DNA of 64,000 nucleotides, from assembly GCA_015832175.1 (NCBI GenBank), contig WJXW01000012.1, positions 950,001 to 1,014,000 on the forward strand, read 5' to 3'. This document shows positions 55,790 to 64,000 of the stretch, piece after piece; position 1 is the first letter of the stretch, and every line of letters begins with the position of its first letter. Under the pieces are notes generated by a model, which made no database searches, had not been told where the DNA came from, and was given only the letters and a program-made list of their open reading frames with translations. Source of the stretch: Paraphaeosphaeria minitans (Eukaryota; Ascomycota; Dothideomycetes; Pleosporales; Didymosphaeriaceae). Made by a program: the position numbers and the translations under genes.

Positions 55790-57828
55790 TCATCCCGGCA
55801 GCCCACCCCTCGCCATCTTCTTAGCCCGTTGGTCTCGCCGATTATGATTCGCTCTTGATCCCTTACCCGCCTCCTTCCGCTGCCTTAAAATCTGCGTCCC
55901 CTTATCGTCAGTAGGACCAGCGATATTGCCGCCGCCGCGTCCACCACCTCCTCGTCCCCTACCCCTACCCCGCCCACGCCCTCGCCCACCTCCTCTGCCA
56001 CACCGCGATCCCTGGCCTTCCACGCCTGCCTCTGCCCCCTCAGTATCAGACCCAGCCGGCGTGCTCCGCCATGATGTCGGCGCAATCTGTGTCTGCTGTC
56101 CCGAGAAAGCCGAGAACTTGGCCTCTAACCGTCGAAGCCGTTTAGGATCACGTCCGATCATTAAACCCCAGCCCTCAATTGCTTCGTCCGTCATCCCCGT
56201 TTCACTCTTCAGTGCTGTTCTGGGTTTCCCTCGCCGGGTCTCTGTATCGCGCGCGAATATACCTGGGGCAGAATTATACGCTCTGAATAGTGTTTCCTCA
56301 TTCTTGTCCCTCAGATCTGCACCGGCCTCGTCGGGCCCAGGTGTAGCAGAGTCTATGGTGCCACCGACGTCTTCGACGTCGTACGTGTCGTCGCGCTCAT
56401 CATCATCTGAGTCGAAAGCGGCCAGAGCGGAGAGAATTGCAGATTTACTGGGGGCAGCGCCTCGGTCAGAGAGGATAGTGTCGGCTGTAGCGTCTACATT
56501 CTTGCGGCCAATGTGGAGGCATGATGTGTCTACAGCTAGACGATCAAACTCGTCGTCGTCGAAGACATTGCGCCGTTCGATTGCGGGCGGTGTTGGACGC
56601 GGTGCGAAGTGAGGCTTTGTGGCGGAAGGAGAAGAACTAGTGGTTTAAGCAAGGTATAGTGATCTATATGCACGTTTCGAACTTACAGTGGCTCGCTCTG
56701 ATCTGCATTGGAGAGACGCGGAGGTAGTGAGTCTTCTAGCAGGTGTGCAGTGACTTCTTCGATGTTGTCGTTGTATTCGTCAAGCAGCTTCACTACGAAA
56801 CCGGAGCCCAGATCGGGGAAGATGTCTTGTATTTGGCTGATCATACTCATGCGATGAATATGTATCTCTCCAAACGCGCCGTGTCCATACTCATCATCAG
56901 GCGCCTTTGCCTTCCCTTTTTCAACCTTTCGCCGGACGAGCTTCTTTGGCCGGGCGACGGATGACTGCTGGAAGGAACTCAACGATGCAGCGAAATTCCT
57001 TACCCTTGCAGCTTCTGGGGTAGTTGCCTTATCTCTGATCTTTTGCAGAAGTGGAGTGTTCGTTACAAGATCAGCAATAAGCGAGGTCTGCGCAGCACCA
57101 GCCTTCAACTGCCGCTCTCCATTTGCTTTGAGACTGTACAAATGGTCTGATAGTACGGAGAAGTTGGGCTTCGGCCCTTCCAGGAGAGAGATAAGCCCCA
57201 TGTATGCAGTTGTAGCAAGCTTTGCATGCAAAGGAGGGTTAACCTTGGGATATGCGTTGCATAAGGAGTCCAGGAAATCAGACCCTATGATCAAGTATGT
57301 TCCCGCCTCAGGCAACAGTCGTAGAAGAGGTGCAATCTTGTCCAAAGTACTCTGTGCCTCCTCTGGTCGTTTTGAGTCCAGATTCTGTATTAGCGAGTTC
57401 TTCGCAGGCTGGAGGCTCTTCTCAATAGACGCAGCTTTTCGTTTCCACAGTCCATCAAGTAGTGTCCGAAACTGTGCGCTTTTCGAAAAGATGCGGCACA
57501 CATCTGATAAGACGGGCCAGCCCAAAAGTGGTGCAGTCACTCCGTCTGCCGAGTATATTCGATGCAGGAGGAAGAAGCATTTCTTTCGTAGCAGAAGAGT
57601 CTGCGGCACTAGGCTGTCATCGTTGGCCAATTCGTGGAAGAAGGATACAAGAAAAACAGTTAGAGATGAGTCGTCATCTGTGACGGCATGTCGGAACTGT
57701 GTGTCACTCAGGCGAAGATGTAGCTCTGCCAAAGATGCCCAGGTATCCAGGTAAGCTGTCCATTCAGCGGGTAATATGTTCTGGCGAACCTTGACGTCAG
57801 GGAACGGGGCAAACTGCGGGAGAGACAT
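55790..57828 (-). CDS. CUE3: Cue3/ASCC2-like CUE-domain protein (RQT complex)
   Basis: Homologue of yeast Cue3 (Rqt3) and human ASCC2, a ubiquitin-binding subunit of the complex that splits collided ribosomes in translation quality control. Exons 57828-56687 and 56636-55790 give 662 aa (intron 50 nt). The start at 57828 gives MSLPQFAPFPDVKVRQNILP, the family's N-terminus; an open frame continues upstream but is not needed. An N-terminal helical domain (LLRKKCFFLLHRIY, LLGWPVLSDVCRIFS) is followed by the CUE domain at about residues 325-370 (ISQIQDIFPDLGSGFVVKLL and LLEDSLPPRL). The C-terminus has an RG-rich box (GRGRGRGRGRGGGGRGGG) and a basic end. Divergent from the uS10 gene across 366 bp, a fitting pairing of a ribosome-rescue factor with a ribosomal protein. 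Confidence 0.9.
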
Positions 57829-58194
57829 TGCGCGGCTGGCTAGGTCGACTCTCTGAATTGGCAACTCCTTGTCTTTCACATGGGGTATGATTTCGCACAA
57901 GGTTGGGAGAGCGGGCACCTTTTGTTGTGCTTCGAGTAGATAGTCATCATGAGTCGATGCCGAAGGCGGGATGATCTCGCGCCAGTGCTGAAAGCGTCCT
58001 AGCCTTCCTAAATCTTGGCGATGCGCACACTTGCGAAATTCTTTTGCGGTAGTGGGGATCTCATCGTCAATCCCGCCGACGCACGCAATAAAAACCACGC
58101 CAGTCATCACGTTACAGTGATCCAAGTATCCGAGTCGTGACTGGAGTCTATTCGCAACCACCAGCCCCCAATTCCATCCGCACCGACAATCGCC
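57829..58194. promoter_or_regulatory. Divergent promoter of CUE3 and the uS10 gene
   Basis: 366 bp between the start codons; the CUE3-frame remains open through much of it but lacks family resemblance there. Confidence 0.45.
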
Positions 58195-58598
58195 ATGTCT
58201 TACAGTACGCAACCGTCCCACCGCTGCGCGCGCACACACTGCTGACGATATGCGCAGACAAGCCAGAAAAGGGTGACTTCGAGGGCCCCAAGATCCACAA
58301 GATCCGCATCACCCTCACCAGCCGCAACGTCAAGAACCTCGAGAAGGTCTGCACCGAGCTCATCGACCGAGCCAAGGGCAAGGACCTCCGCGTCAAGGGC
58401 CCCGTTCGCCTGCCCACCAAGAACCTCAAGATCAGCACCCGTAAGACCCCCAACGGTGAGGGCTCCAAGACCTGGGACATGTTCGAGATGCGCATCCACA
58501 AGCGCCTTATCGACTTGAACGCCCCCACCGAGGTCGTCAAGCAGATCATCATCAACATCGAGGCCGGTGTCGAGGTTGAGGTCACCATCGCTGCTTAA
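58195..58598 (+). CDS. RPS20: 40S ribosomal protein uS10 (S20)
   Basis: Component of the small ribosomal subunit head. Exon 1 is only 10 nt (58195-58204, ATG TCT TAC A), followed by a 53-nt intron with a GCTGAC branch and exon 2 at 58258-58598; total 116 aa, normal for the family. Signature segments are [54 protein letters not shown] and a C-terminus with [10 protein letters not shown]. Codon use is strongly biased to C-ending codons, as in highly expressed genes. Confidence 0.98.
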
Positions 58599-59262
58599 GC
58601 GTAGACATGAGAAGGAAGTTTGGGAATGCGCAGGGATGGAAAGATACGTGGTCACGCACTAGCCTGAATGGGATCTTTTGCATTGCGCCGAACATATTAC
58701 CAACACGCCTGTCATTGTGATGCTGTGTCTGTGTTAATTTGCTAACCCTCCTGAAGCTGAAACGCTATGGTAGACATGGTCTGCGCAGGCATACTTACTG
58801 ACGTGGAGCGAAATCAATTAACACCAAAAAAAAATGCTGCAATGACTCGCCTGCATGCTCCTATTAACATCAAGCAGGCACCTTGCGCGAGCGTTAGCAA
58901 TACCAGTAGTCCGGGCTCGGGCCATCTCGTGAGAGTCGTGTGGTTGTAGGACCACCAAAAACAAGGGCTTTCGCAAGCAGCGCCCAAAGCGGGTTAGGGC
59001 CTGGCTCTTTCCTAGCCCTCGCCCTACATCGAATCCACCGCTGTTTCCCAACCACTCACAGAGAGGTATATGGAAGAGCTCATTGCTAGGTGTCTCGCAA
59101 AGTCGACTGCAGTCGCTCTAGCATCATGCCATTCCGTGTGCTTCGGCACGAATCCAACGAACTAGACATGTGTCCTCCCTAGCTAGTATATAGCTGCTCA
59201 TCATGCCATTGTTTCCCCGAGCGATCCCACATCTTACATCTTCATAGCGACGCATTGTCAAA
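58599..59262. other. Intergenic region
   Basis: No gene; 3' end of the uS10 gene and promoter of the desaturase. Confidence 0.45.
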
Positions 59263-60796
59263 ATGGGTGAAAAGCGGCCTCGAACAAAGTGCGTCTTCAC
59301 GACCTTACCAGTGTAATTGAACTCTCGTTCACTGACTTATAACAGGGTCCACATCAGTGATCAGGCTGTTACCCTGCAGAACTGGTACAAACACATCAAC
59401 TGGTTCTCGACCACCCTCGTCGTCCTCGTTCCAACGTATGGATTATACGCTTGCCGATACGTTCCTCTGACGCGTGCCACCGCCATCTGGGCAACCATAT
59501 ACTACTTCTTCACCGGCTTTGGAATCACTGGCGGTTATCATAGGCTCTGGTCGCACCGGTGCTACAACGCACGCTTGCCTCTTCGTCTGTTCTTGGCCTT
59601 TGTAGGTGCCGGTGCTATCCAAGGCTCGATCAGGTTTTGGAGTAGCAAACATAGAGCTCATCATCGATGGACGGACACCCAAAAAGACCCATACTGCGCG
59701 CTCAAAGGCTTCTTCCACGCTCATATTGGCTGGATGGTGTTGAACCAGGATCCCAAGAAGATTGGCAGGACGGACATCTCAGACTTGGACGCTGACCCTG
59801 TCGTTGTGTGGCAGCATACGCATTGTGAGTTTGACTTGATCAGCGGAAGATGTCAGTGTTCTGTGTGCTGACTTTTTGCAGATGGCAAGAGTCTTCTGGT
59901 CGCAGCGTGGCTCTTTCCCATGTGTGTCGCCGGTCTAGGCTGGGGCGACTGGTGGGGAGGACTCGTGTATGCAGGAATCCTGCGCGCGTGCTTTGTACAG
60001 CAAGCCACGTTTTGCGTCAATTCTCTTGCTCACTGGTTGGGTGAACAGCCATTTGACGACCGAAGGACACCTCGAGACCATTTCGTCACCGCTCTCGTTA
60101 CCCTTGGCGAAGGGTACCACAACTTCCACCACGAGTTTCCCAGCGACTATCGTACGTGGTTCCATCACTCTCTCCCCTCAAGAAACATAATATACGATTA
60201 CCACCCCCAAGTACACTCACTAATGGATGACAGGCAACGCTATCTCATGGTACCAATATGATCCCACAAAATGGCTCATCTTCCTTCTCTCTAAAACGAC
60301 CCTCGCCTACGACCTCAAGCGCTTCCGCCACAACGAGATCGAAAAAGGCCGTCTCCAACAACAGCAGAAAGCCCTCGATGCCCGTCGCGCGACCCTTGAT
60401 TGGGGCCTTCCCCTCTCCCAACTCCCCGTGCTTTCTTGGGATGAGTTCCAATCCCGCTGTGCCTCCGGTGAAGCCGCGCTCGTAGCTATCGCAGGCATAA
60501 TCCACGACGTGACGGATTTCATCGCTGAGCATCCCGGTGGTAGAGCGTTGATCAAGGGCTGGGTAGGCAAGGATGCGACGGCGGTATTTAATGGGGGCGT
60601 ATACATGCACAGCAATGCCGCACATAATCTACTGAGTACGATAAGGGTTGGGGTTCTGAGGGGTGGGCAAGAAGTTGAGGTGTGGAAAGAAGAGAGAGAG
60701 ACGTATGTCAAGGACAAGATGGGCCAGATTGTTGTGCGGGCAAATGATCACATTACAAATGTGAAGCCATTGGTGGCGACGGCGGATGCAGCTTGA
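59263..60796 (+). CDS. OLE1: Delta-9 acyl-CoA desaturase with C-terminal cytochrome b5
   Basis: ER membrane enzyme that puts the first double bond into stearoyl- and palmitoyl-CoA. Exons 59263-59288, 59346-59824, 59882-60151 and 60234-60796 are in phase and give 445 aa. The three histidine boxes that bind the di-iron centre are HRLWSH, HRAHH and HNFHH (in [17 protein letters not shown]). Hydrophobic segments include [15 protein letters not shown] and [15 protein letters not shown]. The C-terminal b5 domain has [10 protein letters not shown] and the haem motif HPGG, then [17 protein letters not shown]. The N-terminal leader is shorter than in yeast Ole1 (510 aa). Fungi often hold two such genes, so this may be one of a pair. 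Confidence 0.95.
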
Positions 60797-62298
60797 ATAA
60801 GATAGGGGTGGCCTTGTGGAGACTTCCAGGGAAATGGTAAACCATGTGGAATCGATGCGCACCTTCACGGATCAGTGAAGCTGATAATCTCGTGAAATGT
60901 GCTCAGTTAATTGCTATAAAGTCTAACAACTTCATACATCTAAGTCCAAGCTAGGTTAGTGCTATCCTAATCTATTTAAGCCAGTACATAATAAGCTACT
61001 TAGAGACTTGGTCTATAATTACTAAAATTAAGTTGTACGTTAGCCCTAGGAACAGTGGAAACCCAGGGTTCTGACACTGGCCCTAGTCCGTCCTACTAAG
61101 GCATCGCGAAGACGCTGCTTCCTCTACAACACTTCCTCTTTGCAGTTACTCTTAAAGAACTTGTACATTAATCTTAAGCAAGTTATTTCACTCTTAGTGT
61201 TACTGTGTACTACCTAGTCCTGCTTAAGAGGCGTTTAATAAGTTCCGGAGACATTGTAAGGCAGGGCGCACTGTAGAGTGGTTAACGTATTTTTCTTGCC
61301 GCGCTTATCCTTGTCTCGAGATATTTCCACGATCGCAACTACCCTGCAGAGTCTAGAGCAAGATGTCTGGCCTCTAAGTCTGTAAGATTGACACAAATGA
61401 GATCGCTTTTCTCACGGCAATAGATTGGAAACTACGCATTATAAAGTTAATCTGGCCCAGGTGGCAAGAAGCACCTCGTATTAAGCCCTTTATCCATTAA
61501 TGCCTGCGTCCGAACAACCTCGGACCCGTTACTGTAGGTTAATGTGGAGATGCTTAATATTCCAATGGGTTAGTGCGAACTTGGATTCCGTTAGTATGGA
61601 AGTTTACACTTCCTGATATTCTGTACTTGTTTTTTTCCTTTCCTGCTATTGAATATTGATTTCCAAATCGGTTTTCTGTTCCCAGTCTTCTGTTCTCTAT
61701 TCTCTGCTGCGGTGTTCCTAACTCGTGTGAAACTAGGTAGAGTGGCCTCATCCGAATTTGTTTCACGTGTCTTGAACACGACGACATTAATTGCTGTCAA
61801 CAGCAGTTGTGCTTACGACCTCACTGCCTCTCCGACTTACGTACCAAATCGAAGTGCGTCGTTATTCACAGACTGTTGCAGGAGCCTTATACTGTATACT
61901 GTGCAAGGCCATATACAGCATCAGCGGGACTAAGGGCCAGCTGCGCTCTATAGTCACGGCCGCATCACGTCACAGAAACAATTGCTTGCCCTCACACGAA
62001 CCCAATGACCAGTCTCCATTATCTAAGGTGCGTTTAGTTTCACAGTGCAGGCAATGCCGCGTTTATATCACAGTAGTAATAAGAAACCATTCCTCGCAGA
62101 ATGGCCACCGATTGAACCTTTACTGTAGAGCTTTTTGTTGCGGACTTCCCGTGCAAGTCATTATCCACAGACAAACGTGCCATTGCCTCAACACTGTACC
62201 TCTGTCAGTCCCGCCCTACCGCCCTACCGCCCTGACGGTCGGCACTGTCAAGAGAACCTTGCCCACACTGACAGCCAGGCGACCAAACCTAATGCGCT
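60797..62298. other. AT-rich gene-free tract
   Basis: About 1.5 kb with no credible gene. The 60.9-61.6 kb part is AT-rich with many TAA/CTTAAG-like words and could be old repeat sequence. A CGCCCTAC-type short repeat lies near 62213-62232. Confidence 0.5.
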
Positions 62299-63068
62299 CT
62301 ATTTCTGGGGAAACTTGCGGAAGACGTCCGCGAGCTTATCAATAGGAGCTGCTAGCAATCCCATGACAGATTCGAAAGCGGGATTCTGATTGTACATAAG
62401 CTTGGGCTCGATGATACAGATCATACTACAAACCTCTCCAGCAGACGGGTGGCTTCGTGTTGGAATAAAAGCCTTAGTGCGCTGGAAATTGGTGGCAAGC
62501 TTTGCAGAAGCACCATCTTCGTCGTTCAGCGCCTTTTCAAACTTAGGAAGATCGTCCCTCTCCTCTTCAGCAATGTGTTGTTCCAGCAAAGTGTACAGAG
62601 ACTTGAGTTTCGGGATGTAATCAGGATGGGAGACCTTCATGCTCTGAAATTCCTTGAGATATTCTTTGAGCTAAGGCTATCAGTGAGGTCAGCTCTTATG
62701 CTACCGGGACGGACCAATACCTTGTGGTGCTCCTTGCGATCACTCTCAGCCATCCTTTTGCCCTCCTGGCCAAGGTACTTCTCAAACGCCGGATATATGA
62801 TTAGTTCTTCGGCGACCGAATGGCGGGCCAATTCCCAAACAAATTGGTTCCCGTATCGAGCTTGGTGATCGTGATCGATGGAGTTCAAAATCTCATTGTA
62901 GTAGTTCTTCAGCTCGTCGTGATCGTGGATGATAACATCACTGACGGTCGACATTGCTGCAATGCGAGCCCGTAAAGATGCTCGTCGAATGTGGACGGGA
63001 ATGCAAGCTACCTGAGGTCGAACAGAAGCGCGTGCGACTGGTGCTAGGAAGTTGCGAGCGGCGAACAT
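62299..63068 (-). CDS. Hemerythrin HHE-domain protein, possibly mitochondrial
   Basis: Small four-helix protein that may bind a di-iron centre, O2 or NO. Exons 63068-62721, 62670-62434 and 62385-62299 give 223 aa. The HHE domain shows IIHDHDELKNYYNEILN, ARHSVAEELIIYPAFE, DRKEHHK and LLEQHIAEEERDDLPKFE, which supply the expected His/Glu ligands. The end, GLLAAPIDKLADVFRKFP, is the usual tail of this fungal subfamily. The first 38 residues (MFAARNFLAPVARASVRPQ and RRASLRARIA) are arginine-rich without acidic residues and look like a mitochondrial presequence. An internal ATG (MSTVSDVIIHD, near 62954) would give a cytosolic form. The second intron is 48 nt with no stop, so read-through would add 16 residues. 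Confidence 0.88.
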
Positions 63069-63664
63069 GATGTGGGCAAGATTTCAAGCTGAAGAAACAT
63101 TGATGGTACTTTATTCGAGCCAATTGCATTGCGATCACTCAGCCTGCTTTCACAACTAGTCAACGCAACGCAACGGCTACGTAATGGCAAAGATCGCACC
63201 CCGCATGAGCCCTCCGGTGTCGACTGACAGATGACACAACGTTCCGAGAATAATTGTACTTAGGGGTGTGCTGATAGGGAGGGCAGTTTTCCGCGGACAA
63301 GTCAGGTTGCAGTACGTCTGCGATCAGCTACGGTAGGTACGTTTTCATTGGCTGACGCAACTTTACCATCATATATCTCACGCGATTTCCCGCTTTCACA
63401 CAGCCAACGCCGAGCCTCGGCGCTCTGACTTGACGCGAACGGCAGATGTTTTGACGACTCTTTGACATCATGCGCGTCCAGCACACCTGCGCATTCCATC
63501 AGACAGACGTCAGAAAACAGTCACCTTGACACCTACGCGTCGAACTGACAGCCCCACCTACGCTACAATGGCGTATGCTACTTCTGGCAGAAACCCCTCT
63601 TGCTTGAGCATATCCTCCCCGTGCAATGGAGATTACATCCAACCTAACATCCAAATTACCCACC
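63069..63664. promoter_or_regulatory. Divergent promoter of the hemerythrin and catalase genes
   Basis: 596 bp between the two starts, with no supported ORF. A TACGGTAGGTACG motif lies near 63328. Pairing of a hemerythrin-like protein with a catalase would suit shared control by oxidative stress, but that is inference. Confidence 0.4.
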
Positions 63665-64000
63665 ATGACTACCACCAGCGCGAACTCCAATCAAACGGAT
63701 CCTCTTCGACACCCTCTTGAGGCGACGGCGATGGCCATTCAAGGAGCCGCCTCAGGAGAGGGCCGCGCTCCCCGCACCTCCCACATGCAGAGTGCGAATG
63801 AAGGACCGGCAGACATCATTGCAAAGGTTTCGGGTACTGTCCAGGGCGGCAAGCGGGAGGACGATGGTGCTTACTTCACCAACAACGAGGGTATTCCGTG
63901 GCCAGACGCAGAGCATTCTAAGACCATCGGGGGGATTCCAGTTGCCTCCGATGTGTTCCTCTTTCAGAAGCAACAGACGTTCAACCGTTCGAAGAATCTT
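63665..64000 (+). CDS. Catalase, N-terminal part (runs off the window)
   Basis: 112 codons are visible from the ATG at 63665 (context CACCATGA) to the window end, with no intron so far. The sequence GAYFTNNEGIPWPDAEHSKT followed by IGGIPVASDVFLFQKQQTFN is the N-terminal arm of haem catalases, before the catalytic His, which lies beyond the edge. The N-terminal 60 residues (TSANSNQTDPLRHPLEATAM) are longer than in small catalases and have no signal peptide, which suggests the large-subunit spore-type group (CatA-like). That subclass call is tentative. Confidence 0.88.
   Translation, partial: MTTTSANSNQTDPLRHPLEATAMAIQGAASGEGRAPRTSHMQSANEGPADIIAKVSGTVQGGKREDDGAYFTNNEGIPWPDAEHSKTIGGIPVASDVFLFQKQQTFNRSKNL

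Overview
The window is nuclear DNA of a filamentous ascomycete (Pezizomycotina, most likely Dothideomycetes). Genes are GC-rich and cut by short introns of about 45-100 nt with GTRNGT donors and CTRAC-type branch sites. TACCTAGGTA-like motifs are scattered between genes. Homologues of the aconitase, delta-9 desaturase with cytochrome b5, Rsc1/2, Vps41 and GH12 enzymes are typical of this group. I resolved 24 protein genes, plus one cut off by the right edge. Exon joins were made by hand and checked for reading phase. No tRNA, rRNA or CRISPR array was seen.

Left part (0.8-22 kb): a large disordered protein; an Sro7/Lgl exocytosis protein; an FAD monooxygenase with a microsatellite inside an intron; a small SLT/lysozyme-fold protein; Tsr4/PDCD2 (40S maturation); a glutamine-dependent asparagine synthetase; a secreted GH12 endoglucanase; and a SprT-type protease with a SUMO-interacting motif.

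Middle (22-45 kb): mitochondrial aconitase divergent from Bud20 (60S export); Mog1 convergent with Vps41 (HOPS); a multi-pass membrane orphan; an F-box-like small protein; OTU1 deubiquitinase divergent from Rsc1/2 (chromatin remodeller). A gene-poor stretch (37-39.9 kb) holds one doubtful ORF and a broken gene fragment. An AT-rich island (44.6-45.6 kb) has the look of mutated transposon remains.

Right part (45.9-64 kb): a cytochrome b5-acyl-CoA dehydrogenase fusion; a dense cluster of minisatellites (47.5-49.6 kb); a ubiquitin-like/AN1 zinc-finger protein; two small conserved-looking unknowns; a coiled-coil ORF whose start is put out of frame by a 20-bp repeat; Cue3/ASCC2 divergent from ribosomal protein uS10; delta-9 fatty acid desaturase; an AT-rich tract; a hemerythrin-domain protein; and the start of a catalase.

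This is mostly a housekeeping region, not a biosynthetic cluster. Loose themes are ribosome production and quality control (Tsr4, Bud20, uS10, Cue3), vesicle traffic (Sro7, Vps41) and ubiquitin/SUMO handling (SprT, OTU1, AN1, Cue3). The most unusual features are structural: a 35-nt intron, a 27-nt micro-exon, a hexanucleotide array inside an intron, and many purine-rich tandem arrays.
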